Origin: Bacteroides fluxus YIT 12057
GTDB taxonomy: Bacteria; Bacteroidota; Bacteroidia; Bacteroidales; Bacteroidaceae
Assembly: GCF_000195635.1 (NCBI RefSeq)
Contig: NZ_GL882606.1
Span: forward strand, 62,001-126,000
DNA length: 64,000 bases
Direction: 5' to 3'
The notes under the pieces are model-generated. The model saw nothing but the letters and a program-made list of their open reading frames with translations, had not been told where the DNA came from and searched no databases. Of the stretch, positions 8,287 to 19,500 are shown one piece after another (positions within the stretch are counted from its first letter, which is position 1; each line of letters starts with the position of its first letter). Position numbers and translations under genes: made by a program.

Positions 8287-8838
8287 ATGGATCTACGCCA
8301 ATTTAGCAATTTTTTCAATGAATACCGGCAGAAGTTCATTCGGTTTGCTTATATGTATGTGGCTGATAGTATGGCGGCTGAAGATATTGTCAGCGAGTCT
8401 TTTACATACTATTGGAACAATAAGGATAGATTGCCGGCCGATACTAATGTCCCGGCTTATGTTTTGACCGCGGTCAAGCATAGGTGTATAGACTACCTTC
8501 GTCATGAACAGGTCTGCCAGGATACTTCCAATGAACTTTACCAATTGTATTCCTGGGAACTTTCAACCAGAATCGCTACCTTGGAAAATTTTGAGCCTGC
8601 GGATATATTTACTTCTGAAATACAGAAACTGGTAGATGAAGCTCTTGAGAGCCTGCCGGAACGGACACGCCTTGTTTTTGTGATGAGCCGCTATGAAAAC
8701 AAGCCGTATCATGAAATAGCTGCCGTTTTAGGAATTACCACTAAGGGAGTGGAATTCCATATATCTAAAGCGACTAAGCTTTTGCGTGTAATCCTGAAGG
8801 ACTATTTGCCGTCCTTTATTCTTTTCAATTTTGTCTGA
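8287..8838 (+). CDS. ECF-type RNA polymerase sigma factor
   Basis: A 183-residue sigma factor of the Bacteroidetes PUL-associated ECF type. Region 2 is FIRFAYMYVADSMAAEDIVSES with VLTAVKHRCIDYLRHE. Region 4 is LPERTRLVFVMSRYENKPYHEIAAVLGITTKGVEFHI, a helix-turn-helix for the -35 region. The tail KDYLPSFILFNFV is hydrophobic. ATG 8287 is used; an upstream TTG at 8278 is less likely. It faces the 3' end of the PUL at 9,027-21,189, whose anti-sigma gene fecR lacks an adjacent sigma gene, so this is a plausible partner. A second, similar sigma is at 43,369. Confidence 0.92.
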   Translation: MDLRQFSNFFNEYRQKFIRFAYMYVADSMAAEDIVSESFTYYWNNKDRLPADTNVPAYVLTAVKHRCIDYLRHEQVCQDTSNELYQLYSWELSTRIATLENFEPADIFTSEIQKLVDEALESLPERTRLVFVMSRYENKPYHEIAAVLGITTKGVEFHISKATKLLRVILKDYLPSFILFNFV

Positions 8839-8885
8839 TTGTAGGGGGAGGAATCTCTTGATTCCAAAGAATTTGCCTAAAATAA

Positions 8886-8926
8886 TAAGCATGAGTAGAA
8901 GCTCAGAGCCTCTGTTCTCATGCTTA
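8886..8926 (+). terminator. Terminator-like hairpin after the ECF sigma gene
   Basis: TAAGCATGAG (8886-8895) pairs perfectly with CTCATGCTTA (8917-8926) around a 21-base loop. Confidence 0.65.
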
Positions 8927-9026
8927 TCCAATAATGTACCGTTTTTTAGATAGATAGAGATCGCTTTTTTTTAAGTTAGTTGAATCAAATTAGGACGTTT
9001 GATATATAATTGCATTATTTTAGTCT

Positions 9027-11363
9027 TTACTTTATGAACGGTTTGTCTTTTACATATACTTTATAGGCTTTGATGGCTCCCGGAGCATTCTCTTCGGCAC
9101 GCGGCAGATAGCGGAAACCGCTGATGGTACAATCTTCCTTCAAGTCTATAACCAGCGAATGTGGATAGTTCGCTCCCCGAGACGTACTCCAGTAAGTGGA
9201 TTCTTGCAGGTCATACACCTTGTCGGCGGTAAAGTTGCCCCAACTTGTACTTTCACTGTCTGCATAGTCAATCTGCCAGTTTTGGCGAGAAAGGGTTTGG
9301 CCGTTCTCGTCCAGCAGATAGAGTTCGGCAATGGAAGCCGTTTCTTTTCCATCCTGTGCGTTCAATGCTTCCAAACAGAAATAACTGCCTTTTACCGGGC
9401 GGCTGAACTTCACCTCTTGCCAACCGTTGCCTGCAGCCATCTCTCCGGCGGCAACCGGCTTTTCATTCTTCAGGTTCAGATTTTCTCCCTCCTTGCGATG
9501 CGTGAGCGGTTCTTCCGAACGGAGCATATCCAGTATGGGTTGCTTTAAGCCTTTGATTTCTGCTTTGTCCGGTCCCAGAAGGTCGAGTACTACAATCTCG
9601 TTCTTTCCTTTCTTCAACCAGCATCCCGGCATGTAGAGTGTTTGTTGGGGACCGATTTCCCAGAAACGGCCGATGGCTTTTCCATTCACCCAAACCATGC
9701 CTTTCCCCCAAGTCTGCATATCGAGGAATACGTCTCCCGTTTCTTTCAGATTAAAGGAGGCGCGGTAGTAAGCGGGTCCTTCTGCCTTGTTACCTTTCCG
9801 GAAGTCTTTCTGTGCGGCAAAGTCTGCATCGGTCGGGAAACTATATACTTGCCAGCCTTTCAGTTCCTTGCGGCTCTCTTCGGTCAGAAGTTCCACCTTT
9901 TCCGTGATACCTTTCCGGTCGTGGATGGCATAGTCGAAATTGACACGTCCCATCGCTTCCACCAGAATATCCAGTTGTGTGCCCGCCTTCAGTGCCGGCA
10001 ATGTCAGGCTGTTTTCACTGCGACGGCGGTCCAGGCGTCCCAGTAACTTGCCGTCGGCATATACTTGTGCCCAGTCATGCACCTCGTCTATCAGCAGAAC
10101 AGTGCCTTCTTTTACTTCGGGTAGGGTAGTGCGGTATAAAATGGTTCCCCATCCCTGGTCGAAGTCCTCCATTGGTTTCACTTCTTCCGCTTCTTTGGGT
10201 TCCGGCAGATTCTTGAACAAGCAGGCTGTCTCTTCAAAACGGATGGCGGGTATCTCTATCAGCGGATAAGCTTGTGGAACGTCGGGTATCACTTGTGCCG
10301 AGTCGGCATATTGCATCAGCATTTCGCGCAATTTGTAGTACTTCGGAGTGGCCCATCCGGCTTCGCTGATAGGAGCGTCGTAGTCGTAAGAACTGCACAT
10401 GGCAGAATACGGAGGGCAGTTGGCGCCTCCCCAATGCCCGAAGGTAGTACCTCCATGAGCCATATAAAGAGAGAAAGAAATGTTGCGGTCCAGCATGTCT
10501 TTCAGACCAGATACCATTGTTTCGGCGTCACGCGTTTCGTGTTTGCGTCCCCAGTGGTCAAACCATCCGCTCCAGAATTCGCTGCACATCAGCGGAGCAT
10601 CTGGGCGTGCTTCTTTCAAGGACTTGAACTGTGCGTCGATATTGGCTCCTGTACCGAAATTGATGGTCCAAAGCAGGTCATCCAGCCCGTTCAGTTGAAA
10701 GGTGGAACTCCAGTCGCACTGGAACAGAGGTACATCTGTGAAGCCTGCGCCACGTACGATGTCGCGGACATTGGCTATGTACTCTTTATTTACGGCATAG
10801 CCTCCGTATTCGTTTTCCACCTGTACCATGATGATGTTTCCACCGCGTGGTGCTTGCAAGTCTGCCAATTGTTTTCCTATTTCGTTCATGAAAAGCTTGG
10901 TACGTTCCAAGAAATAAGGATCGTTGGTACGCAGCTGGATGTCTTTTTTCTTCAATAGCCACCAGGGCAGTCCTCCCATTTCCCACTCCGAGCATACATA
11001 CGGACCGGGGCGCAGCATGATGTACATACCGTTCTTCTGTGCCAGGCGACAGAATTCGGCGATGTCGTTTTGCCCTTTAAAGTCGAATTCACCGGGACGT
11101 TGTTCGTGGATGTTCCAGAAGGCGTAGATGCAGATGGTGTTCATGCCCAATGCTTTGCACATCTGTATGCGGTGTTCCCAATACTCGGCAGGAATACGCG
11201 TATAGTGCATTTCCGCAGCTTTGATAATAAAAGGTTTCCCGTCCAGCAGGAATGTCTGGTTTCCGACTTCAAAGGTCTGTGACTTATTTGAAGTAGAACA
11301 CCCCATAAATATGGCAGTAATGAGCACTGCCACTCCAAAAATACAAGGTTTCAATAAATTCAT
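9027..11363 (-). CDS. GH35 beta-galactosidase lipoprotein with C-terminal F5/8-type domain
   Basis: A 778-residue exo-acting beta-galactosidase. A lipoprotein signal ends at FMGC (Cys 22), placing it in the periplasm or on the surface. The GH35 TIM barrel shows the acid/base Glu in MVQVENEYGGY and the nucleophile Glu in MCSEFWSGWFDHWG. After the jelly-roll domains (WVNGKAIGRFWEIGPQQ) there is a discoidin/F5/8-like module (about residues 640-775), a likely carbohydrate-binding domain. It is the last gene of the PUL, 21 bases after the GH2 gene. Galactosidase activity is the family norm; linkage specificity is unknown. Confidence 0.92.
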   Translation of the reverse strand: MNLLKPCIFGVAVLITAIFMGCSTSNKSQTFEVGNQTFLLDGKPFIIKAAEMHYTRIPAEYWEHRIQMCKALGMNTICIYAFWNIHEQRPGEFDFKGQNDIAEFCRLAQKNGMYIMLRPGPYVCSEWEMGGLPWWLLKKKDIQLRTNDPYFLERTKLFMNEIGKQLADLQAPRGGNIIMVQVENEYGGYAVNKEYIANVRDIVRGAGFTDVPLFQCDWSSTFQLNGLDDLLWTINFGTGANIDAQFKSLKEARPDAPLMCSEFWSGWFDHWGRKHETRDAETMVSGLKDMLDRNISFSLYMAHGGTTFGHWGGANCPPYSAMCSSYDYDAPISEAGWATPKYYKLREMLMQYADSAQVIPDVPQAYPLIEIPAIRFEETACLFKNLPEPKEAEEVKPMEDFDQGWGTILYRTTLPEVKEGTVLLIDEVHDWAQVYADGKLLGRLDRRRSENSLTLPALKAGTQLDILVEAMGRVNFDYAIHDRKGITEKVELLTEESRKELKGWQVYSFPTDADFAAQKDFRKGNKAEGPAYYRASFNLKETGDVFLDMQTWGKGMVWVNGKAIGRFWEIGPQQTLYMPGCWLKKGKNEIVVLDLLGPDKAEIKGLKQPILDMLRSEEPLTHRKEGENLNLKNEKPVAAGEMAAGNGWQEVKFSRPVKGSYFCLEALNAQDGKETASIAELYLLDENGQTLSRQNWQIDYADSESTSWGNFTADKVYDLQESTYWSTSRGANYPHSLVIDLKEDCTISGFRYLPRAEENAPGAIKAYKVYVKDKPFIK

Positions 11364-11384
11364 AATGTAGAGATGTTTAGGAGT

Positions 11385-13835
11385 TTATTTCAATTTCAGT
11401 TTACTTATAATTTCCAGTTTTCCCGATACTGCCTTCATAACAAGCACTGGAGAGTCAGTTGTTGCCACTAAAAATGAAGCTACACCTGCTTCTGCTTTTA
11501 CTTTAGCCGGACCGCGCAATTCACCACCTTGCAATACTTCAAGTTTTACTTCTTGTTTATTTTCACCAAAACAATCTGTTCCTTGTCTATCTTTCAGGTT
11601 GACATAGACAATGAGCAAATCATGGCGTGAAGCAGGCACACCGCTTTCGAAGTAAGTTATGTCCATTGCATCAACAGTGCCCGGTGTGCGTACCACATGT
11701 TCAGCTACGGCCTTGCCATCCTTATATCCCACAGCCTTCAGGTCTCCTTGTTCCCACTTTATATTGAAAAAAGTAAAGGGAGGAAAGTTGATATTCGTGG
11801 CATTTCCACCATCCGGGCGTGATACATAATCTTTTGTAGTCGGTTTGCTGTCGGGATGTTGCCGTGCCACTACCCGTCCGTTGAGCAATAGTTCAACCTC
11901 ATCTACATTTCCATACACTTGCAATGTGTCCGAAGTATTTTCTATCCAATGACTATTGATAAATACTTCGTATGGCATAGGACCAGCAGGTGTAAAGCTA
12001 CCCATCGGAACTTGCGTGCGAAAATAGAATAACCCGAATTTAGGCAAGTGGAACAAGTCGGCCAAACCGCTGTAGCAAATATTGTCACAGCACCCCCGGT
12101 TGTAATCGTGCATACTCCACACTGCACCACCCATAGTCCATGGATAATAAGCACGGTAGCGATTATGACTCCACTGAGCGTTCCATGCGTTTTGCATTAA
12201 AGCACGGTCACCATCGCCACGAGTTACACGAGTGGTACTATAGTGACCACCAAACTCGTAATCGTAATACTCACGGATGAATCCCGGTTTTCCGGTTTTG
12301 TTGGGACGGTTGTAGCCTTCTTCCCAATCATTATAGCACACATCAAAACCATCATATCCATAAGTATCTCCCGACGTATAGCATTGGTCGCCCGGATATT
12401 CCTCATGAGCGGTTTGTATAGCTTGATCTTTCCATTCCTTGGGTGGTCGTGATTCATTAAGCGTCGTTTCCCACATAATGATGGAAGGATGATTACGATC
12501 ACGACGTACCAAGTCGCGTATATCTTTATACGTATGTTCAGTGAAACCCTGTGCCTTGTTGAAAAATTGCCATCCGGGAATCGGTTCTATAGCCAGCAAA
12601 CCTAATTCATCACAAGCATCCAGTACCGACGGGTCTTGCAGATAATGACCTAAGCGTACTACATTAAAGCCATTGTTACGTATTTGGTACATGTCACGAT
12701 ATTGTGCTTGATCGGAAATGGCATTACCCACATAAGGATATTCTTGATGGCGATTGCTTCCTTCCAACTTCAACGGTTTGCCATTAATGACAAATCCCTT
12801 TTCACGTGTCATTTCAATGCGACGTATTCCGATGCGTGTATCCTCACGGTCAGTCACCTTTTTTCCGTCCAGTACCTCTGTACGGAGCACATAGAGGGCT
12901 GGAGAGTCAGGAAACCATAGTTTAGGAGCATTCACCGTGAACTGTTGCGAATTATAAAGTGTTGCGCCGCCCGCTGCGATGAGCGGACTTTCTGCTGAAG
13001 CCACTTTTTTACCGCATTCCTTATCCTTACTCCATTCATAGAGCGTATGACGTATGGTAAGTTTTTTTTGCGTAGCAGTTTTGTTGGCCACTTGTATTTT
13101 TACATTCACTTCTGCCTCTTGTTCCGACACTTTTGGGTAAGTGACAAAGATGCCTCCGCCCGCTATTTCATCCGCCATGATAGGATGAGTGATATATACG
13201 GGCTGGTTTACGATGAGATTTACATCGCGATACAAGCCTCCATAGTAACAGAAGTCCAATGTTTCCAAGGTTTTTCCGGGAGGTATAAGAGGATTGTTAC
13301 GGTTGTCCAGACGCACCAAGACATCGTTGGCACTGTCGGCATGAAGCAAACCGGTAACATCTACTACAAATGGCGTATAACCACCGGAATGTTGTGTCAG
13401 ATGTTTGCCGTTCACCCATACATCAGCCAGATGCATGGCTCCCTCAAACTCCAGCCAAAGTTGCTTGTTGATATCCTGCTTGTCAATACGGAGTTGCTTG
13501 CGATAATAGCACACGCCTTGCCACTGATGCAACACGACAAGCGGCTCGATGAAAGGCGTGTGGGGCAGGCTCACACGCTCCCACTGCCCGCTGGCAAGCA
13601 ATGCAAATTCATCTCTCAACGTATCGGACGGCACAGTCAACCCTTTACTTTGCTGACTCACGTGTTCTATATTGTATTGCGAGCTCCAGTCAGAGCCTTG
13701 GTTCTTGATTTCAACTTGTCGTTGTGTTCTATTCAGCCGTTGGAATTCCCAGGCGGCATTTATATTCTTCTTCTGTGCTCCGATGGGAAGACACAGCAAA
13801 AGCAGGCACAAGGCCGTGGCTATTTTCAAATTCAT
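11385..13835 (-). CDS. GH2 family glycoside hydrolase, probable beta-galactosidase
   Basis: An 816-residue secreted GH2 enzyme with signal peptide MNLKIATALCLLLLCLPIGAQ. Domain order is a jelly-roll sugar-binding domain (YYRKQLRI, DVWVNGKHL), an immunoglobulin-like domain, a TIM barrel (LEGSNRHQEYPYVGNA) and C-terminal beta domains. The acid/base Glu is in MWETTLNES and the nucleophile is probably the Glu of FIREYYDYEFGG. It precedes the GH35 gene by 21 bases, and together they suggest stepwise removal of beta-linked galactose from a host or plant glycan. GH2 also holds mannosidases and glucuronidases, so the substrate is inferred. Confidence 0.88.
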   Translation of the reverse strand: MNLKIATALCLLLLCLPIGAQKKNINAAWEFQRLNRTQRQVEIKNQGSDWSSQYNIEHVSQQSKGLTVPSDTLRDEFALLASGQWERVSLPHTPFIEPLVVLHQWQGVCYYRKQLRIDKQDINKQLWLEFEGAMHLADVWVNGKHLTQHSGGYTPFVVDVTGLLHADSANDVLVRLDNRNNPLIPPGKTLETLDFCYYGGLYRDVNLIVNQPVYITHPIMADEIAGGGIFVTYPKVSEQEAEVNVKIQVANKTATQKKLTIRHTLYEWSKDKECGKKVASAESPLIAAGGATLYNSQQFTVNAPKLWFPDSPALYVLRTEVLDGKKVTDREDTRIGIRRIEMTREKGFVINGKPLKLEGSNRHQEYPYVGNAISDQAQYRDMYQIRNNGFNVVRLGHYLQDPSVLDACDELGLLAIEPIPGWQFFNKAQGFTEHTYKDIRDLVRRDRNHPSIIMWETTLNESRPPKEWKDQAIQTAHEEYPGDQCYTSGDTYGYDGFDVCYNDWEEGYNRPNKTGKPGFIREYYDYEFGGHYSTTRVTRGDGDRALMQNAWNAQWSHNRYRAYYPWTMGGAVWSMHDYNRGCCDNICYSGLADLFHLPKFGLFYFRTQVPMGSFTPAGPMPYEVFINSHWIENTSDTLQVYGNVDEVELLLNGRVVARQHPDSKPTTKDYVSRPDGGNATNINFPPFTFFNIKWEQGDLKAVGYKDGKAVAEHVVRTPGTVDAMDITYFESGVPASRHDLLIVYVNLKDRQGTDCFGENKQEVKLEVLQGGELRGPAKVKAEAGVASFLVATTDSPVLVMKAVSGKLEIISKLKLK

Positions 13836-14001
13836 ATCATTTTTTTGTTTAAGTATTATATTAAGTATTCTAATTGTTTTAATTCATTAAAGATTCGCCT
13901 TAATAAAAAGGCGGCTATAAGCTTTAAGGTTGTCTTTCAAAAGGATAGTTTTTATACTCTTCATTTAAAACAGGGTATCACTCTACTTTTGGAGCAAACG
14001 T

Positions 14002-14427
14002 TCAAGTATGTGTAGTATCTCGCTTTCCTTTTATGCATATAAGCCTTATTTGATCATCGGCCTGTATATTCAACATCCGTACGCATTTAAGCGTCTCCTC
14101 CTTTGATAATTCCGTTTCAACGGGATAATCATCTTTAGTAGTTCCAAAATGATTTAACCAAGGAGACAAGAAATACATGAATTGAAACATTTCAGGAGTT
14201 TCCAAAGTCATAAGTAAATCCATCTCCCAATTTAATGCATAGAAAACAGGTACGAAATACTTGTCTCTTGCACGCCAACCATAAAGGGGACCAATGCCTC
14301 CAAAAGGCATTTTGGCAATAAGCTCACTCATCCAAGTGGCTCCCTCTGTGTCAGCGAACAAATATCCCCAGTTGGAACGATGAAAGCGATAACCATGCCG
14401 ACCTATTACAGGGGTGAAATTTCTCAT
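14002..14427 (-). CDS. Hypothetical PUL-associated protein
   Basis: A 141-residue protein not recognised as any family. It is rich in aromatic residues (MRNFTPVIGRHGYRFHRSNW, FPFGGIGPLYGW-like segments) with no signal peptide, membrane helix or metal motif. ATG 14427 is preferred over a TTG five codons upstream. It lies between susD and the GH2 gene on the same strand, downstream of a strong inverted repeat at 14445-14483, and is 166 bases from the GH2 start. It could be a genuine small cytoplasmic protein or a remnant of a larger gene. Confidence 0.55.
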   Translation of the reverse strand: MRNFTPVIGRHGYRFHRSNWGYLFADTEGATWMSELIAKMPFGGIGPLYGWRARDKYFVPVFYALNWEMDLLMTLETPEMFQFMYFLSPWLNHFGTTKDDYPVETELSKEETLKCVRMLNIQADDQIRLICIKGKRDTTHT

Positions 14428-14444
14428 TAGATTTGTTTTCAAAA

Positions 14445-14483
14445 CTTAGTGTCGCTACTGACATTTCCGGTAGCGACACTAAG
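14445..14483 (-). terminator. 14-bp perfect inverted repeat after susD
   Basis: CTTAGTGTCGCTAC and GTAGCGACACTAAG flank an 11-base loop, and the minus strand continues with TTTT. It sits just past the susD stop and probably acts as a partial terminator or mRNA-stability hairpin. It would set higher susCD than hydrolase levels, a common pattern in PULs. Confidence 0.7.
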
Positions 14484-14493
14484 AGTGCTGCTC

Positions 14494-16503
14494 TTATTTT
14501 TCGGCAGGCATATCCGCAGTGGTAGGCCAATAAGGATTCTGGTACAAAGGAGACAGCTCGATGGAGGCATGGTCCGGTGCGGTCAGTAGGAACTGGCGGA
14601 TAGGCATCGGTTGCAAGTAGTGTGCCATTTTCCAGGTATAACCGTTTCTGTACAAGTTTCCGGAAGTCATATTCTTTTCATACGGACGGAGGTATTCGCT
14701 TAATTCCGGGTTGGATACATTGGCTGAAGAACTACCGTCGGCAATCAATGATGAAGCGGCATACCACTTCTGCATCGGAGTGTTCCAAAGATGGAATCCT
14801 TCTACATGATAAGGTTCATCCATCATCTGGTCGTATGAACGCCAGCGTGCCAAATCATAGGATCTCAATCCTTCGCCCAATAATTCGCAGCAGCGTTCAC
14901 GGCGGATATTGTACATTACGGGATCGGTCAATTGTTCACCGGCTGAATAAGACGCCCAGTCACTTTTTTCTTTGGAGAAGTCCGTTGCGGCAATGGTGGT
15001 CATCGGATCTATTGCGTCGCCCGAGAATCCGGCGGCAGTGCGGACCGCTTTCCAGTATTCCAGGATATGTCCCGAGTTTATATTTCCGGTCAGCTGATAT
15101 TCCGCTTCCATATAAATCAGCAATGCTTCAGTGGCACGGAAAGAGATAGCCCCGTTATAGGAGTAGAGGTTTTCGCACAATGCTTTGTCGAAAGTACCTC
15201 CTTTACGGAGTGAGTAACCGGTAGAATATCCTTTGTCACCATTACCGTTCAGGATGTTCGGATAAGGCTCTACCGGTACGGCATGGGTCACCGAAGCGTC
15301 CATGTTCTTGAAAACGTTTTTCTGTCCGGGTTCTTTTAGGAAGATGGACAGGCGCGGGTCTGTATATTCACGGATACTGCCTATGGTGGAGTCATCGTAG
15401 GTATAACCATCGTGTTGGGCATACCAAGGTTTTCCATCTTGCATCACGAAGCGTTCCACACCATTGCGGGTTACTCCTACGCCCCAGTTGCCAAACTGTA
15501 CGCCAACTTCAGAACTGTGTACCACTTTCTTGCTCTTGTCGTAGGCTCTCCACATCAGGATGTCGGGATATACAGACATATCCACTGCACCGAACATATA
15601 AAAATAGGGATTTACCTCTCCTTCCTCTTGAGGAACGATGCCCGTATTCTGAGTCAGTACACCTTTATATTTCTCCGCGATTTCTTCCGCACTTTCGGCT
15701 GCTATTCGGAAGAAATATTCGCTTTCGCTATCAATATTCCCTGACGGGTATTCATAATTGGCGTTGTAGTCCTTGGCTTTTCCGGGCCATCCTTCACCAT
15801 TGGGTACGAACGGAGTACCTTTGAAGTACTTCAGCCAGGAAGCTTCGAACAGTGCGACACGGGACTTGACCAGTGTAGCCACGTCTCTTGATACACGATT
15901 GCGTGCCGGATCAAAATTGTCCTTTAAATAAGTCCGGGCAGTATCCAGGTTGGCAATGATAAACCGGGCAACCTCATTGCGTGGACGACGTTTGCAAGCA
16001 GCAATCAATGCAGCTTCATTTTCCGGCAGAGCTTCTGTTATAATAGGAAGGTCTCCCCAATTCCGTAGCATGGAATAATAATGATAGGCACGGAAAAAAT
16101 AAAGTTCACCTATGTATTGTTCTATATTGTGGGTGCTTCCTTTGATTTCTCCTTTGGCATATCTGTCCAGGGTGGTATTCAAAGAGTAGTTGACGCTCCG
16201 GACAGTTTCCCAATTCCAGTTTTCATTATCCAAAGATACTTGCCATTGTCCTTCGGCATATTTTCCATCGGCATACATGCCTGCCTGAATATCGGTAGCC
16301 CCGTCAGAAAAAGCGCCTAAGGTGGAAGGCGCCACGCTGGTATAAAATCCGTTGGCGATGGCCTGTATCTGGTCGTCAGACCGGTAATAGTCTTCCGGTA
16401 TAACGTAAGAAGGAGGTTCCTTGTCTAAAAAGTCTTCACAGGAAACTAATGTTGCCGACAACAACAGTGCGCTTGATAGTATTTTAAATGTTCTCATTTT
16501 CAT
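14494..16503 (-). CDS. SusD/RagB-family surface glycan-binding lipoprotein
   Basis: A 669-residue outer-membrane lipoprotein that caps the SusC barrel and captures glycans. The signal MKMRTFKILSSALLLSATLVSC ends at the lipidated Cys, followed by EDFLDKEPP, the standard SusD mature start. TPR-like helices include YIGELYFFRAYHYYSMLRNWGDLPI and the late RRERCCELLGEGLRSYDLARW. It begins 10 bases after the susC stop. It is somewhat longer than the average SusD. Glycan specificity is not readable. Its job depends on SusC, which is interrupted here. Confidence 0.95.
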   Translation of the reverse strand: MKMRTFKILSSALLLSATLVSCEDFLDKEPPSYVIPEDYYRSDDQIQAIANGFYTSVAPSTLGAFSDGATDIQAGMYADGKYAEGQWQVSLDNENWNWETVRSVNYSLNTTLDRYAKGEIKGSTHNIEQYIGELYFFRAYHYYSMLRNWGDLPIITEALPENEAALIAACKRRPRNEVARFIIANLDTARTYLKDNFDPARNRVSRDVATLVKSRVALFEASWLKYFKGTPFVPNGEGWPGKAKDYNANYEYPSGNIDSESEYFFRIAAESAEEIAEKYKGVLTQNTGIVPQEEGEVNPYFYMFGAVDMSVYPDILMWRAYDKSKKVVHSSEVGVQFGNWGVGVTRNGVERFVMQDGKPWYAQHDGYTYDDSTIGSIREYTDPRLSIFLKEPGQKNVFKNMDASVTHAVPVEPYPNILNGNGDKGYSTGYSLRKGGTFDKALCENLYSYNGAISFRATEALLIYMEAEYQLTGNINSGHILEYWKAVRTAAGFSGDAIDPMTTIAATDFSKEKSDWASYSAGEQLTDPVMYNIRRERCCELLGEGLRSYDLARWRSYDQMMDEPYHVEGFHLWNTPMQKWYAASSLIADGSSSANVSNPELSEYLRPYEKNMTSGNLYRNGYTWKMAHYLQPMPIRQFLLTAPDHASIELSPLYQNPYWPTTADMPAEK

Positions 16504-16513
16504 GACAAATTGT

Positions 16514-19500
16514 TTATAAGGTTATGTTTAATCCGAATGATAAGGTTCTGGATAGTGGATAGCCCATTCCCGAATATCCGCCTGTAATGGTTTCCGGGTC
16601 GTACTGTTTGTCCACGCCTGTTCCGGTCCATAAATTCTCACCGGAGAAATAGACACGGAGGTTCTTGATTCCCCAGCGTGAACTGATTGCCGTAGGGATG
16701 GTATAGCCCACCTGCAAGTTTTTCAGGCGGATATAAGCGGCATTCTGCAGATAGCGGGTCTGTGTATTCAAATTTTTCCCATTATACAGCGGACGGGGTA
16801 AATAGGCGTCGGTATTGGTTTGCGTATAGCCTTCTTGCACCGACCAGGTGTTCTCATCGCGGAAATAGTCGCTTACGGCTTCCAGTCCGGCTGCTTGCCA
16901 CATACCGCCACCATTGGCGCCAAAGGTATAGACACTGCCGTTCCATACGTCGCGTTTCATGACGCCTTGGAAGAAAGCGCGGAAGTCGAATCCTTTCCAA
17001 CTTGCGTTCAGATCCAAACCGAACAGATAGCGCGGGGTGTTGTTGCCTATCACACTCAAGTCGCCCGAGTCTCCCAACACTTCCGAACCGGAAGAAATTT
17101 TTCCGTCACCATTGATGTCGGCATACATAATGTCACCGGCTTTCCAGTCCGAGCCCAATGCGTCTTGTCCCCCCTTGGGCAGAGTAGCCAAGTGTTGCTG
17201 CATTTCTTCGTCTGTACGAGCCAGCCCTTTGGTGGTGTATCCCCATATCTCTCCGATATAGCGTCCGGTGATGTAGCTCCATATATTGTTTGTCGGGTTG
17301 TTGGGATATCTGGTAATTTTGGCGCGCGAATCGGAGAGGTTGAAATTCACTCCATAGTTCAATCCGTTTTGGAGTTGGTCTCTCCAGCCGATGGTCAACT
17401 CCCATCCCATAGTGCGCAAGTCGGTATTATTTGTGTAAGGAACCCCCGTGCCCAGTACTGCTGGAAGTTCGGGAGCATAGCCCACCATATCTTTTGTATT
17501 GCGGATGTAATATTCCACAGAACCCGTCAGGCGGTTGTTGAATAATCCCCAGTCTAATGCCATATTTATGGATTGGATCTTTTCCCAAGTCAGATCTTCG
17601 GAAACAAGTCCCGGAGCGTATGCGGTATTGGGACGTTTGCCGTTCATCAGTCAATAACCATTGGATGCACCTACATTCATGGTCTGGTAAGTCTGATACC
17701 AGTTGCCGGTGTTTTGGTTTCCCAACGAACCTGCGGACGCACGTAACTTCAACAGCCCTACTACATTGGTCAACGGTTCAAAAAACTCTTCATGGGCTAT
17801 ATTCCATCCCACAGATACCGAAGGGAATACTCTCCAACGGTTGTTTGCCCGGAAACGCGAGGTGCCGTCAGCTCTGACATTGCCTTCAAACAGGTATTTG
17901 TCATTGTAACTGTAGTTCACGCGACCGAAGAAACCGGCAGTAGCCCATTCATTGCGTGAACCATATACAGATGGGGGGACCTCTGTTCCGTCAGGACCCA
18001 GCCCTGTGGTCATGTCGATTTCGGATTTGTTACTGAACATGATACCTTCGCGTGTCAGGCCGTATTGTTTCTCTTTCAGTTCTTCTGCCTGGAATCCTAC
18101 CAGAATATGGAAGTTATGACGTTCGTTGAACAAGTGGGTATATTCCGTATATGCTGAAAAATTATAATAATTGTTCTTATATAGACCTTCATGTACTTCG
18201 GACTCGCTTGTAAACGGAACGGGCTCCCCATTTACATTATGGTTGTAAAACTGCTGTAAATCCCAGTGTTGGTCGTTGGCATAAGTATGATAACTGAAAT
18301 CAATGTGCGTAAGCCAGTTTTTCACGGGCTCTATCACAAAGCTTGCCTGATGATAAACATTGTCGTTCTGCGTTTTGTCCACTCCTCCTTCTGCTAATCC
18401 AAGTATCGGTGACGGAGAGGAATAATAATATCCGTTGCGGTCAAGAACCGGCAATACGGGCCATCCCTGGCGCGCTATATCACGATATAGACTGGAAGTC
18501 AGTGTGGCGGGACGCTTATAATCTTTGCGTACAAAACGAACGGAGTAATTGAAGCGCAACCAGTTCGTGAGTTCCGAACTTACTTTGAGCATGGCATTGT
18601 AGCGGTTCAGTCCCTCTTCGCCTAAATTCATGAATCCACCTTGATTCAAGTAATTCAGAGAAGCGTAGTAATTAAGTTTCTTGTTGCCACCGCTCAGACT
18701 GAAGTTATGTTCTTGTGAGAAAGTCCATTTTTTGAATATAATGTCAAAGTAATCTTCATCATTGATACCGTGGGCATAGCCATCCTGCCATAGTTTGCTT
18801 CCGTCACCGCGGTCCGAGATGGAATACAGGATGGTGCCGTCATTTGTGACACGCTGTCCGGGGCCGCAAGGCGTTGCATTATGATACGCTACCAATTTCT
18901 CCATACGATCCGGCAGGAAATAAGCACCGTTTCCCCCGTTAGTCATGGTATCATTCATCCAGCTGGCAAAATCAACGGAATTCATCATGTGATTCATGCT
19001 GATAGGGTTACCAAAGCGGAAACTGTTGTTGTAGTTGATAGTTACCTTGCCTTCTTCACCACCCGACTTGGTGGTGATCAGGATGACTCCAAACGGTGCA
19101 CGCGAACCATAGATGGAAGAAGCCGCTGCATCTTTCAATACGGAAATGCTGGCAATATCCTGAGGAGAAATGGTGTTTAAGTCACCTTCCAGTCCATCAA
19201 TCAATACCAATGGAGAACCGTTGGTTCCTTGTCCGATGGTGGTTGTGCCACGTACATTGATGCTCGGCGTATCTTCCAGGCTACCATTGGATTGTGTAAT
19301 CTGTAATCCCGGAATCATACCCTGTAATGCTTGGGTAACGTTAGCTACCGGACGTTGCTGGATCTCTTCAGCCGAAATTACTGCTACCGATCCCGTCAGG
19401 TTCACTTTCTTCTGGGTACCGAATCCTATAACGACTACTTCGTCCAACATTTGGGTGTCTTCTTTTAAGACAACTTGAAGTGCTTGGCCGGCTTGGGGCT

